A DNA stretch of 64,000 nucleotides from Bradyrhizobium sp. RD5-C2 (GCF_019972155.1 NZ_BOVL01000024.1:1-64000), one strand, 5' to 3'; shown: positions 15,696 through 24,594, numbered from the stretch's first letter. Made by a program: numbers and translations. The notes: generated by a model from the sequence alone, not told the origin.

Positions 15696-16109
15696 CTAGA
15701 GCTTGCAACGATGATAGTTGACCTCCATCCCCTCGATGCCCGGGAACTGGCGCGTAATGGTATCGTCGTCGACGGCCTTAAGGAAGAACTGCACGTTCGA
15801 TACCATGATTCCCGACGCGCAACCGACGATGATGTTGATGTTCTGGCCGTCGTCCTTGCGCGATTTGATCTTGCAGTTCTCGAACTTGCCTCGAAGGCGA
15901 TCGGCCTCGGCGATGAACCCACCGCCATAGACGCCCGAGAAATTCGTGAAGGTGAGCTGGCTCGCCCGGCCCTTGTGGGCAAACACTTTTCGGCACTGTT
16001 CGGCGCTCGTGGCCCAGGCGCCGGTGAGATCGAATGCGCGCGCGTAATCCGGCGATCCGAAGATCATGCCCGCGACCACGATTGCGCGAAATTTGCGATC
16101 CGGTTTCAT
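15696..16109 (-). CDS. Small exported hypothetical protein
   Basis: 137 residues with an N-terminal signal (to about YARA, 24). The mature part begins FDLTGAWATSAEQCRKVF and has three Cys residues in it (about 39, 78, 97) plus one near the end (HRCKL), which could form disulfides in the periplasm. Homologues of this kind are common in rhizobia as unknown proteins. It lies between the HlyD-like and TAXI-like genes in the same direction (24-nt gap to HlyD, 76-nt gap to TAXI). Confidence 0.7.
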   Translation of the reverse strand: MKPDRKFRAIVVAGMIFGSPDYARAFDLTGAWATSAEQCRKVFAHKGRASQLTFTNFSGVYGGGFIAEADRLRGKFENCKIKSRKDDGQNINIIVGCASGIMVSNVQFFLKAVDDDTITRQFPGIEGMEVNYHRCKL

Positions 16110-16133
16110 ATGCTGTCTCCCTGTTCGCGCCCG

Positions 16134-17366
16134 TCAGTGACCACTGAGCACCAGCGTCTGGATCGGCAGCAGCAGAGCCTGGATCCGCAGCAGCAGTGCA
16201 TGAACGAGTGCGGTCGCGTCGACGGCGTGCAGGGCAAAACCTTTCAACGCGCCGGTTTTCGGATCGGCAATCACGTCATGGTTGCTAGTATAGGCATTGA
16301 CGATGCAACTGCTGCCCGGTGTCACGCCGTCGAGGCCGTCCTTGTAAAGCGGCTCAAGGAACACGAGGATCGAACCCGGCTTCTGCAGGCTCTGCGGGTC
16401 GATCAACAACTCGGTGGCCCGAAACTGACCGGCGGCGATGAAATCCTGCACGCTGGTGACGACGAGCGGGATGATCACCCAGGGTTTCGACATACACGTG
16501 GCTTCCGCAACCATGCCGGGCTTCATCACCTGGGCCTCGATCTGCCCGAAGCCCGCCTGCAACCTGTTGCGGCCCGCTTCGTCCGGTATCAGGACTCCCG
16601 CCGGCCGCATGATCTGAGCGACGAGGTCTCCTGGGCGAACCAGGAATTGCTCGACGCGGCCATCGACGCCGGCACGGACGAAGGTCTTGTCGAGATCCAC
16701 TTGGGCCTGCGCCTGCGCGGCCTCGGCGCTCGCCCGCTCGGCCGGCAGGAGCGTGGAGACCCGCAACGTCGCCGATTCCTTGACTGCACTAGCCGCATCG
16801 ACGCCGGACTGTCGCTGATCGACCAGCACCTGCAGCTTCTCGATGTCGCGTTGCGGCACGATGCCGGGATTGCGGCGCTGCAATTCGCTCTTCACGTCGA
16901 GTTCGTCCTTGGCCTGCTGCAACGAGGCTTTCGCCTCGCCGATCTGGGCGTCCGCCTTGACGACATCGGCCTGCGCCGAGATCAGCGACGCATCGACCTC
17001 GGCGATCTTTCGCCTGGCGGTCTCCAGCGCAGCCTCCTGCTTCGAACTATCAAGCCGGAACAGAACGTCGCCTTTCTTCACCGGCGCGGTGAAGTCGACA
17101 TTGACCTCGACGACGCGGCCGGACCCTTCGGGCAGGATCGGCACTGTCCTGAAGTAGATCGCCGCGGAGCTTGTCGAGGGATGGAAGTAGAAGATCATCG
17201 TGATCAGCGAGATCGTGAGCATCAGGCAGCCGGTGATCCCCCATCTCAGCTCGTACCAGACGGAGAAAAACGTGATCTCCTTGCCGAATCGCTTGCCTTG
17301 CCGATAGCGGCGGTAGAGGTAATCCGGTAGGATCGTCACCAGCGAGCAGATCATCAGCTCAAGCAT
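16134..17366 (-). CDS. HlyD/membrane-fusion-type protein (YibH-like)
   Basis: 410 residues from ATG at 17366; a longer frame exists, but it would run deep into the upstream gene. One transmembrane segment lies at about 45-65. A biotinyl-lipoyl-like barrel half follows (VPILPEGSGRVVEVNVDFTAPVKKGDVLFRLD), then a long alpha-helical hairpin (about 115-230, Ala/Gln/Glu rich), then the second barrel half (TFVRAGVDGRVEQFLVRPGDLV). This is the classic adaptor of tripartite efflux or secretion systems. No inner-membrane pump or outer-membrane channel gene is adjacent. It overlaps the upstream membrane-protein gene by 8 nt. Confidence 0.85.
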   Translation of the reverse strand: MLELMICSLVTILPDYLYRRYRQGKRFGKEITFFSVWYELRWGITGCLMLTISLITMIFYFHPSTSSAAIYFRTVPILPEGSGRVVEVNVDFTAPVKKGDVLFRLDSSKQEAALETARRKIAEVDASLISAQADVVKADAQIGEAKASLQQAKDELDVKSELQRRNPGIVPQRDIEKLQVLVDQRQSGVDAASAVKESATLRVSTLLPAERASAEAAQAQAQVDLDKTFVRAGVDGRVEQFLVRPGDLVAQIMRPAGVLIPDEAGRNRLQAGFGQIEAQVMKPGMVAEATCMSKPWVIIPLVVTSVQDFIAAGQFRATELLIDPQSLQKPGSILVFLEPLYKDGLDGVTPGSSCIVNAYTSNHDVIADPKTGALKGFALHAVDATALVHALLLRIQALLLPIQTLVLSGH

Positions 17367-17802
17367 GGTTGTGCACCCCTTGCTTCGCGGGCGTCCGGAC
17401 GTCGGGACCGCCGCCCGGTACGGATTCGGCTTCCGGTTCTGAAGCGGGCGCGCCTGGCGTGGCGTCGGCGATGCGCTCGACGGAATCGGCAATGCTGCGC
17501 ATCGGCGTGCCGAAATCCGGCAGGTCGATCAGCGCCAGCAGCAAGCCGGCGACCCAGAAGATATGCATGTGGGTGAAAAGCGATATCAGTCCGAGGACCG
17601 CGACGATCTCAAATTGAAGCTTCTGGCTCTTGTGCGCCATGCGCTCCGGCAGGCTGTGCAGCTTCCAGTAGAGAGTGCCAACCCACAAGACTGTGGCTAC
17701 GAGGAAAATGCCCATCACCACCATCAAGGTATCCGACCCGTCGGCGCCGGGAATGAAAAACGGCAGATGATGGGGCGCTGCCGGATGGATCTGTTCGTTC
17801 AA
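17359..17802 (-). CDS. Small inner-membrane protein upstream of the HlyD-like gene
   Basis: 147 residues from TTG at 17802. A GTG at 17850 gives a longer frame, but GGGAG lies about 9 nt before the TTG, and the FixK-like box at 17875 predicts transcription starting near 17840, downstream of the GTG. Two hydrophobic segments (LMVVMGIFLVATVLWVGTLYW and FEIVAVLGLISLFTHMHIFW) are separated by a basic loop and followed by a Pro/Glu-rich cytoplasmic tail. A distant resemblance to DUF3302/YibI, the usual YibH partner, is possible. The overlap with the HlyD-like gene implies coupled translation and a joint membrane complex. Confidence 0.7.
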   Translation of the reverse strand: MNEQIHPAAPHHLPFFIPGADGSDTLMVVMGIFLVATVLWVGTLYWKLHSLPERMAHKSQKLQFEIVAVLGLISLFTHMHIFWVAGLLLALIDLPDFGTPMRSIADSVERIADATPGAPASEPEAESVPGGGPDVRTPAKQGVHNHA

Positions 17803-17874
17803 GCCAAGTCTCCCGGTTGCAATAAAACCGCAAGCAATCTTGATCGACACTGCTGATCATCCTATCGCGCTTGC

Positions 17875-17888
17875 TTGATCTGGATCAA
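17875..17888. promoter_or_regulatory. FixK/FNR-type box TTGATCTGGATCAA, divergent
   Basis: Perfect TTGAT-N4-ATCAA midway between divergent genes. At -41.5 it predicts starts near 17923 (plus, 34 nt before the ATG at 17957) and near 17840 (minus, 38 nt before the TTG at 17802). It may serve both units. Confidence 0.8.
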
Positions 17889-17956
17889 GGAGGCCCGTTG
17901 GCCCGACCCTACCGTTTGGAGGCACGGTGAGAGATCGGGCTTAGGAGTCCCCAGCC

Positions 17957-18409
17957 ATGCGAGACAAGATCGATGACTTGATCCCGAATGCGCACGAGAT
18001 CCAGAAGCAGGCAGCGCTCCAGGAAGCGGGGAAGGCCGAGGAACATGCCAAGCGTGCGGCTGCTGTGGAGGCCGAGAAGCGCGCCTTGATCGAGCGGTTG
18101 AGCAAACCCTCCGGGCTCAGCGAGGACGAGAAGGTCAAGCTGGCATCGACGGTGATTCAGCGCGCAGTACGCAACGGACTGACCGAAGTGCAGGTCTACC
18201 GCTTCCCCAACACGCTGTGCACCGACAAGGGGCGCGCCATCAATCAGATGGAGGTCGGCTGGGAAAAGACGCTGACAGGCATACCGAAGGAAATATACCA
18301 GCTCTGGGCGGACTATCTGCAGCCGCGCGGCTATCGCATCCGATACCAGGTCGTTGAATACCCCGGGGGCATGCCCGGCGACATCGGCATCGTCATTGCC
18401 TGGGGTTAA
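17957..18409 (+). CDS. Hypothetical cytoplasmic protein upstream of polyphosphate kinase
   Basis: 150 residues; AGGAG lies 11 nt before the ATG. The N-terminal 50 residues are a charged helix (Glu/Lys/Ala rich), followed by a compact domain with the segments TVIQRAVRNGLTEVQVYRFPN, GWEKTLTGIP and GYRIRYQVVEYPGGMPGDIGIVIAWG. No signal or membrane segment is visible. It sits 25 nt before the PPK2 gene behind a FixK-like box, so it should be expressed with polyphosphate metabolism. Function unknown. Confidence 0.7.
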   Translation: MRDKIDDLIPNAHEIQKQAALQEAGKAEEHAKRAAAVEAEKRALIERLSKPSGLSEDEKVKLASTVIQRAVRNGLTEVQVYRFPNTLCTDKGRAINQMEVGWEKTLTGIPKEIYQLWADYLQPRGYRIRYQVVEYPGGMPGDIGIVIAWG

Positions 18410-18434
18410 CAGCTCGAACGATGGACGGGTATCC

Positions 18435-19235
18435 ATGGCGAAAGACAAGTCCGCAGAAAAGATGACGCGCAAACAGTACGAGGAAGAGCTGCACAAGCTG
18501 CAGGTCCAGCTGTGCCATCTCCAGGACTGGGTGGTAGCGAACAAGCTCAGGGTCATCATCCTGTTCGAGGGTCGCGATGCAGCCGGCAAGGGCGGAACCA
18601 TCAAGGCCCTGACCGAGAAGGTGAGCCCACGTGTGTTTCGGGTGGTCGCGCTGCCGGCACCATCCGATCGCGAGAAGTCCCAGCTCTTCATCCAGCGTTA
18701 CATGCAGCAGTTTCCCGCCGCCGGCGAGATCGTGATCTTCGATCGCAGCTGGTACAATCGCGCAGGCGTCGAATATGTGATGGGATTCTGTACGCCTGCG
18801 GACCACAAGCGGTTCCTCTCGCTCTGCCCGCAGATGGAGCAATACATCATCGAGGGCGGCATCATCCTGATCAAGCTGTGGCTCGAGGTCGGGATGGATG
18901 AGCAGGAACGGCGCTTCAGGGCTCGGATCGACGATCCGTTGCGACAGTGGAAGCTGAGCCCGATGGACACCGAATCCTATCGCCGCTGGTATGACTACTC
19001 ACGCGCGCGCGACCTGATGTTCAAGGCGACGAGCTCGAAGCATGCGCCCTGGAACATCATCCGATCCGATGACAAGCGGCGGGCGCGACTGAACTGCATC
19101 TCATTCCTGCTCAAGACAATTCCTCACGGACGCGTCAAGCGCGTCAAGGTCAAGCTGCCCAAGCGCTCGAACAAGGGCCGCTACAACGACCAGACCGGCT
19201 TGCGCGGGATGAAGTTCGTCGAGGAACGCTACTGA
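18435..19235 (+). CDS. ppk2: Polyphosphate kinase 2
   Basis: 266 residues from ATG at 18435, the natural PPK2 length; an upstream in-frame start would overlap the preceding gene. PPK2 transfers phosphate between polyphosphate and nucleoside di- or monophosphates. Walker A (FEGRDAAGKGGT, about 44-55), Walker B (IVIFDRSWYNRAG, about 99-111) and the conserved C-terminal WNIIRSDDKRRARLN segment are all present. It most resembles the class I type that makes ATP or GTP from diphosphates. Position behind a FixK-like box fits polyphosphate use as an energy reserve when oxygen is short. Confidence 0.93.
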   Translation: MAKDKSAEKMTRKQYEEELHKLQVQLCHLQDWVVANKLRVIILFEGRDAAGKGGTIKALTEKVSPRVFRVVALPAPSDREKSQLFIQRYMQQFPAAGEIVIFDRSWYNRAGVEYVMGFCTPADHKRFLSLCPQMEQYIIEGGIILIKLWLEVGMDEQERRFRARIDDPLRQWKLSPMDTESYRRWYDYSRARDLMFKATSSKHAPWNIIRSDDKRRARLNCISFLLKTIPHGRVKRVKVKLPKRSNKGRYNDQTGLRGMKFVEERY

Positions 19236-19240
19236 AGGGC

Positions 19241-19263
19241 AAGGCCGCGCCGGGCGCGGCCTT
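19241..19263. terminator. Bidirectional hairpin between convergent genes
   Basis: A perfect 9-bp stem (AAGGCCGCG / CGCGGCCTT) with a 5-nt loop lies 6 nt after the ppk2 stop and 13 nt after the stop of the convergent gene. It lacks a strong T run, so termination strength is uncertain. Confidence 0.5.
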
Positions 19264-19275
19264 GGTCCCTCAGAT

Positions 19276-19710
19276 CTATTTCAAGCGAATCGTGACACCG
19301 CCCACGGCGGCCGAGACCTCGGCGCCGACTTTCGGGCCGCTGAGCTGCAGGATCACACCATTGGCATTCTGCAATTGCACGCCGCCGGCGCCCGCGGCGA
19401 TCGCACCACCGGCGCCTGCGGCGCTGTAGGAGCCCTCGATTGAGGCAGGCCCCCTGAGATTGATGGCGCGCCCGACGAACTTGGTGGTCGAAGCGCCGAT
19501 CGTGAAGCCAACGCTCATCCCCGACACCGTGAACGGATAATGCTTGCCGCGCAGCGTCAATACGCCCTCGCCGCCTCCGACACCCACGATGAAGCCGCCC
19601 TTGGTGAAGATGACGGCGACCGAGCCGGTTTCGGCCAGTGATGGCGTGCTGAAGCCGGCCAATCCCATCACCACCGCAGCAAGAACTCCGATCAAACTCA
19701 CTTTCCTCAT
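19276..19710 (-). CDS. Exported glycine-rich beta protein, paralogue of 11104-11535
   Basis: 144 residues with a signal peptide ending near PSLAET (28-29). The mature sequence shares the same order of blocks as the 11104 protein: GVLTLRGKHYPFTVSGMSVG, a GSYSAAGAGGAIAAGAGG loop, GVILQLSGPKVG and VGGVTIRLK. Gene length is nearly identical. It lies 90 nt downstream of the decarboxylase gene in the same direction and may share its FixK-type control. Probably a small periplasmic beta-barrel protein; the role is unknown. Confidence 0.75.
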   Translation of the reverse strand: MRKVSLIGVLAAVVMGLAGFSTPSLAETGSVAVIFTKGGFIVGVGGGEGVLTLRGKHYPFTVSGMSVGFTIGASTTKFVGRAINLRGPASIEGSYSAAGAGGAIAAGAGGVQLQNANGVILQLSGPKVGAEVSAAVGGVTIRLK

Positions 19711-19800
19711 GACTCTCTCCAGAAACCGGTTGCGTTACGACTTGTTGTGCAAGGATTATCGCTCCGAGAATGCGAAGACGCCTTGCGAGATCTCGTGCCC

Positions 19801-22551
19801 TTATGATGCGGCCTTCAGCTTCGGCGCTGCCGCCCGCGGCTTGCCCATCCTGGCCAGCGCCTCGGTGGTCACGAGCTTCAAGCCTTCGGCGGCGTCGTAG
19901 CCATGGATCTCCTTCACATCGAGCTTGCGCATGAAATCGATGGTCTCCTGCGTGATGACCTGGCCAGGCACCATGATCGGGAAGCCCGGCGGATACGGGA
20001 TCACGAAGCTCGCGGAAACGAGAGCGGGCCCGTTCTTCAGGCGCCTGTCGATCTCGGGATCGTTCAGGCGAATGTATTGGCATCCAGCCGCATCATAGGC
20101 TGAATAGAATCCACCGCGGATGTCGCCCTCGTTCGTCTTCGTGCCCGCGTCGCCGCGATAAGCGTCGTGGAAATGCGAGAAGTTCGGCAGGTCGGGCACG
20201 TCCTTCATCAGGCTGTTGACCCGCGCGTCGAAATCGCGCCTGGCGTTCGCTCCGCCCTTGGCCAGGCCCCGATCGATTTCGCCGGAGACTTCGGCCAGCA
20301 CCCGGACCAGATGCGCGACGTCGCTCCGCGTATTGTTGATGTTGGACTGGATCAGGACCGAATTGCGCGAGGTCTTGTTGACCTGGATGTTGTAGCGGCT
20401 GGCGAGCAGACCCTTGAACTGCGTTCCGTCGTAGCCGGCCGTGCCGCAGACGAGCGTCATGCGGGTCGGATCGAGGCAGAACTCGTCGTCGTTCAAGCTC
20501 TTCAGCGCGCTTGCCCAGTTGGTGCCATCAGCCAGATAATCGGTGAACCCGCTCTGGCGATAGGCCTTCGGCACCATCGCATCCGCGCCCAGAACGCGGA
20601 AATATCGGGAGATCAGCGGATTGGTGTTGACCGCATTGCGGATGGCGAACGCGATCTCCATCGCATTGGCCACCAGTCCATAGCCCTCGAGCTCCATCTG
20701 CCGGCGCGAGACGTCGAGGCTTGCGATCAACTGCTGGTTCGGACTGGTCGAAGCGTGCGTAAACACGGCCTCTTTGAACTGCGCCTCGACCGTGTGGAAT
20801 TCGATGTCCTTGACGGCCAGCATCGAGCCCTGCCGGATCGCCGACATCGACTTGTGCGTCGAATTGGTTTGGTACACCCGCAACCGGATCTGGCGCGGGT
20901 CGGGAATCAGCCGGGTCTTGAGCAGCACCTCGTCCGAGGGGTTCTTGCCGAGTTCGACCTGCTGCTTCTCGTAAGCGGCAACCGATTTGGGATCGCGCAT
21001 CCAGGCTTCGATCTCGTTGGCCGCGCCCATCGCGGTTCGCCGCCGCAGGAACGGCGAGAACCGCGCAAAGCCGAACCAGGCCTCGTCCCAGAGGAAGATC
21101 AGGTCGGGCTTGATCGCGAGGCATTCCTCCATCACCCGCCGCGTGTTGTAGATGTGACCATCAAAGGTACAATTGGTCAGGTCGATCATCTTGACCCGGT
21201 CGAGCCGGCCATCGGCCTTCGCATTCAGCAGCGCCTGCTTGATCGTCTTCAGGGGTACTGCCCCGTACATCGAGTATTCCGTCATCGGGAATGCCTCAAC
21301 GTAGAGCGGCTGCGCGCCCGCCAGCACCATGCCGTAGTGGTGCGACTTGTGGCAGTTGCGATCGACGATCGCGATGTCGCCGGGACCCAGCAGCGCCTGC
21401 ACCGCCATCTTGTTGGAGGTCGAGGTCCCGTTGGTGACGAAGAAGACGCGGTCGGCGCCGAGCGCGCGAGCGGCCTTCTCCTGCGCCTTCTTGATGTTGC
21501 CGGTCGGCTCCAGCATGCTGTCGAGGCCGCCGGTGGTGGCGCTGCTCTCGGCAAGGAACAGATTCAGCCCGTAGAACTCGCCCATGTCGCGGATCCAGTC
21601 CGACTTGAACACGGACTTGCCCCGCGCGATCGGCAGCGCGTGGAAGGTTCCGATCGGCCGCTGCGCGTATTTCTTCAGATTGTCGAAGAACGGCGTGTCG
21701 AAGCGATCCTGCACGCCTTCCAGAATTGACAGATGCAATTCGAGGATATCCTCGACCGAGTAGAACACCCGGCGCGCCACGTCGGCCTCGGGATTGCCGG
21801 CCAATTCCTCGACGTCGCGGTTGGACATCAGGTAGAGATCAAGCTCGGGACGGATCCGCTTCAGGATATGGGCCAGCCGGAGCGCGGACGCGTCGGACTC
21901 GTCGTTGAGCCCCATGGCGCCGGTCATGGCACGAAGCACAGGCGCGTCGTGGCGCGAGCGCAAGCCGAAACCTTCGTTGATCACCACCGCCGCAATGTTG
22001 GGATTTAGCATGGCCGCACAAAAGGCGTCCTCGAGACTGCCCACGACCACGGGCTCATAGATGAAGGCGTCGACCGGACGCCGCAGCCTGCGCCATTCCG
22101 AAAGCAGTCCCGGCCAGTTGCCGGCCGGCACCCCAGTCACGATCAGCGTCTCGAAGTAGGGGCGGCGGCCCCCCGATTGTCCGAGCGTTGGCGGAAGCAG
22201 ATCAGGAACGTCGCCATTGCCGTCGTCCTGCGTGCTCCAGTCGTGGGCCTGTTGGCGGAAGGATTTCGTTTGAAGGGCCTGCGTGATCCGCGTTGCAAGC
22301 ATAAGCGAGGTGGCGGCATCACCCGCCGCCGCGGCTTCCTTCAGTGCCGCCATCAAACGAAGGCCCGGGTAGCCGTGAAACTCCTCCGTGACCGCAAGCG
22401 CCGACAGCGCCGCGTCATACGCGGCACGGTCGCCGCCTCCGCTCCACCGCTTTGCCGCCTCAACCAGATCGCGCCAATTGTCGGCGCGTCCGCCGGGTCC
22501 GGAAAAGAACTGGTCGATGCGCTGCTGTGCCGGCTTCGCGTCGTTGGCCAT
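19801..22551 (-). CDS. Orn/Lys/Arg decarboxylase, PLP-dependent
   Basis: 916 residues from ATG at 22551 (AGGAG 8 nt upstream); a longer frame begins inside the FixK-like box and is rejected. An N-terminal wing/linker region (1-300) is followed by the fold-type I PLP domain: FVTNGTSTSNKMAVQALL, DRNCHKSHHYGMV, LWDEAWFGFARF, and the PLP-lysine motif STHKS near residue 567. A C-terminal domain ends PPGFPIMVPGQVI then GYDAAEGLKL. It consumes a cytoplasmic proton per amino acid decarboxylated, as in acid-resistance systems. Substrate (Arg, Lys or Orn) cannot be settled by eye. No obvious cognate basic amino-acid antiporter is adjacent. Confidence 0.92.
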   Translation of the reverse strand: MANDAKPAQQRIDQFFSGPGGRADNWRDLVEAAKRWSGGGDRAAYDAALSALAVTEEFHGYPGLRLMAALKEAAAAGDAATSLMLATRITQALQTKSFRQQAHDWSTQDDGNGDVPDLLPPTLGQSGGRRPYFETLIVTGVPAGNWPGLLSEWRRLRRPVDAFIYEPVVVGSLEDAFCAAMLNPNIAAVVINEGFGLRSRHDAPVLRAMTGAMGLNDESDASALRLAHILKRIRPELDLYLMSNRDVEELAGNPEADVARRVFYSVEDILELHLSILEGVQDRFDTPFFDNLKKYAQRPIGTFHALPIARGKSVFKSDWIRDMGEFYGLNLFLAESSATTGGLDSMLEPTGNIKKAQEKAARALGADRVFFVTNGTSTSNKMAVQALLGPGDIAIVDRNCHKSHHYGMVLAGAQPLYVEAFPMTEYSMYGAVPLKTIKQALLNAKADGRLDRVKMIDLTNCTFDGHIYNTRRVMEECLAIKPDLIFLWDEAWFGFARFSPFLRRRTAMGAANEIEAWMRDPKSVAAYEKQQVELGKNPSDEVLLKTRLIPDPRQIRLRVYQTNSTHKSMSAIRQGSMLAVKDIEFHTVEAQFKEAVFTHASTSPNQQLIASLDVSRRQMELEGYGLVANAMEIAFAIRNAVNTNPLISRYFRVLGADAMVPKAYRQSGFTDYLADGTNWASALKSLNDDEFCLDPTRMTLVCGTAGYDGTQFKGLLASRYNIQVNKTSRNSVLIQSNINNTRSDVAHLVRVLAEVSGEIDRGLAKGGANARRDFDARVNSLMKDVPDLPNFSHFHDAYRGDAGTKTNEGDIRGGFYSAYDAAGCQYIRLNDPEIDRRLKNGPALVSASFVIPYPPGFPIMVPGQVITQETIDFMRKLDVKEIHGYDAAEGLKLVTTEALARMGKPRAAAPKLKAAS

Positions 22552-22621
22552 GAATGACTCCTGATCTCGTGATCCTGGCGCTGGTTCTGTCCGATCGTAG
22601 AAACCGGGCCCAACGCTCCCT

Positions 22622-22635
22622 TTGATCCAAGTCAA
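22622..22635. promoter_or_regulatory. FixK/FNR-type box TTGATCCAAGTCAA
   Basis: Matches TTGA-N6-TCAA. Class II spacing predicts a minus-strand start near 22587, 36 nt before the decarboxylase ATG. Confidence 0.75.
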
Positions 22636-22738
22636 GCCGATGCCGGATTGAGACGCGTCTCACAGCTTCCGAGCAGGTGCCACGCCTTGCGATGCGACAG
22701 GGCTACTGTGTCCGGGGCGATCCGCTCGGTCGCACACC

Positions 22739-24433
22739 CTAGGTGTTTGCCGGCGGTTTCCCGTCGTCCAACACGCTGTCAAGCGTGCGCATCCAGTCTC
22801 CACGATCGGTCTTGTCGGCAAGGCCATCCGCCTGAAGTAGGTCGCGCAACTGCGCGTGCGCCCCGACGATGCGGAACGTGATTCCGCGCGATGCGAGTTC
22901 CTGGTGCAGATCGTGGAGCATGCGCGACCCCGCTAGGTCGATGAATGGCGAGGCCGACAGGTCACAGGCCACCAGCTTGACGTCGGGGGACGTCCGAAGC
23001 GCCGCCAATACCGTCTCGAAGATCGTCTCGGCATTGACATAAAGGAGAGAGGTTTCCGGGCGAAACGCGAGGATCCCGGCCAAGGGCTCCACGTCGTCGT
23101 GCCGCGCCCTGTCGGAATAACGGCCGCTGCCAGGGAGACGGCCGAGAAACGCGATATTCGGCTGGGACGCGCGCAACAGCAGCAGGAAGATGGTGGCGAC
23201 AGCGGCCAGCAACACACCCTGCAGGATTCCGAGGAACAGCACGGATATCAGCGCGATGAGCGCGGCATAGAAATCGATCCGGCTGATCCGCCACATTCTG
23301 GCGAGCGCGGGAATATCGACCAGTTTGTAGACGGCCGAAAAGACGATCGCGGCAAGCACGGTCTTCGGCAGATTGGTCAGCAGACCGGTGAAGAACAGCA
23401 GGCAGAGTGCGAGGGTCACGGAGCAGAACACCAGCGCCAGTGGCGTCCGCGCGCCGGCTGCGTCATTGACGGCCGATTGCGACAGGCCGCCCGCAACGGG
23501 ATAGCCGTGCCCAAGGGCTGCCGCGAGGTTGGCCGCACCGAGTCCCAAGAACTCCTGCCGGACATCCAGCGGGTAGCCGTGCTTTGCCGCAAAGCTTCGC
23601 GCGGCGGATACGCCTTCCACATAGGCCAGCACCAGGCACCCGGCGGCGATGGGAAAGAGATCGTCAAATTCGAGCAGGCCAAATGTCGGCAACGCAAGGA
23701 CCGGCAACCCGGTTGGGATCTTTCCGGTCACCGGCAATCCCATTTCCGCAAGCCCGAGCACGGAGACGGTGAGGATCGACAGCGCGACCACCGCCAGCCC
23801 AACAGGCTTGCCGGGCAGCCTGCGCTCGCCGAGCAACAGCAGCATGGTCGCAGCCACACCGATGCCGAGCACCAGCGGCCTGGTATCGCCGAGCTGGCCG
23901 GCAAGCTTGATCGCGCGGTCGAAAAAATTGTGGCCGCCGCCTGCGACGCCGAACAGGCTCGGCAGCTGGCTCATGATGATGGTGAGCCCTGCCCCGGCCT
24001 TGAAGCCCACCAGAATGCTATCGCTGATCAACCGCACCAGCAGGCTGAGCTTGAACAGCCACGCAATCAGGCAGAGCACTGCGACGCTGAACGCAACGAG
24101 GCTGACGATCTGTCCGTAACGCGTGGCATCGCCGCCGGCCAATATGCCGACAGCACCGGCGATCATCAGCGAGATCGCCGAGGTCGGCCCGACCGCGAGT
24201 TGCCGGGAGGAGCCCAGCAGGGCGTAGCCCATGCCGCCAAGCAGGTAGCCGTACACGCCGATCTGAGGCGGCAGGCCGGCGAGGCCCGCATAGGCCAGTG
24301 ACACCGGTATGGCGTAGGCCGCCAGCGTGACCCCGGCGATCGCGTCCGCGCCAAGCCAGGAGACGCGGTAATCGGCGAGCCAGATCGCCGGCGGAAATCG
24401 ACGCATCCAACTCATCTCGCCCCGGATCGACAT
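22739..24433 (-). CDS. SulP-family anion transporter with STAS domain
   Basis: 564 residues from ATG at 24433; 24415 and 24466 are alternatives, but 24466 would lie upstream of the start predicted from the FixK-like box at 24495. The SulP fold has about 12-14 membrane segments with the family signature region AYAIPVSLAYAGLAGLPPQIGVYG near the N-terminus and VGPTSAISLMIAGAVG after it. A C-terminal STAS domain covers about the last 125 residues (ETSLLYVNAETIFETVL, VACDLSASPFIDLAG). Substrates of the family include sulfate, bicarbonate and dicarboxylates. It is in the same direction as the decarboxylase, 187 nt upstream of it. Confidence 0.9.
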   Translation of the reverse strand: MSIRGEMSWMRRFPPAIWLADYRVSWLGADAIAGVTLAAYAIPVSLAYAGLAGLPPQIGVYGYLLGGMGYALLGSSRQLAVGPTSAISLMIAGAVGILAGGDATRYGQIVSLVAFSVAVLCLIAWLFKLSLLVRLISDSILVGFKAGAGLTIIMSQLPSLFGVAGGGHNFFDRAIKLAGQLGDTRPLVLGIGVAATMLLLLGERRLPGKPVGLAVVALSILTVSVLGLAEMGLPVTGKIPTGLPVLALPTFGLLEFDDLFPIAAGCLVLAYVEGVSAARSFAAKHGYPLDVRQEFLGLGAANLAAALGHGYPVAGGLSQSAVNDAAGARTPLALVFCSVTLALCLLFFTGLLTNLPKTVLAAIVFSAVYKLVDIPALARMWRISRIDFYAALIALISVLFLGILQGVLLAAVATIFLLLLRASQPNIAFLGRLPGSGRYSDRARHDDVEPLAGILAFRPETSLLYVNAETIFETVLAALRTSPDVKLVACDLSASPFIDLAGSRMLHDLHQELASRGITFRIVGAHAQLRDLLQADGLADKTDRGDWMRTLDSVLDDGKPPANT

Positions 24434-24494
24434 CAAGCCCGCCGTATGAAGCCGCAATGGGTGCATGTGGTTGCGCCGGCGGACGCGATGCTCG

Positions 24495-24508
24495 TTGACT
24501 CAGATCAA
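24495..24508. promoter_or_regulatory. FixK/FNR-type box TTGACTCAGATCAA, divergent
   Basis: Matches TTGA-N6-TCAA between SulP (minus) and the hydrolase gene (plus). Predicted starts are near 24460 (minus) and 24543 (plus). Confidence 0.7.
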
Positions 24509-24594
24509 GCCTTGCTGCCCGCAATGCTTCTTACCTTGCTCGGCTCGATCATCCTGACCTGCACATTTGCCGGACGACCGCTGGAGCGCATGGC

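Noticed and set aside
22552..22635. Upstream TTG start for the Orn/Lys/Arg decarboxylase
   Set aside because: The start codon would lie within the FixK-like box and upstream of the predicted transcription start; ATG at 22551 has AGGAG.
24421..24435. Additional FixK-like half-site near the SulP start
   Set aside because: Only the right half (ATCAA) matches; the left half is CGGA.
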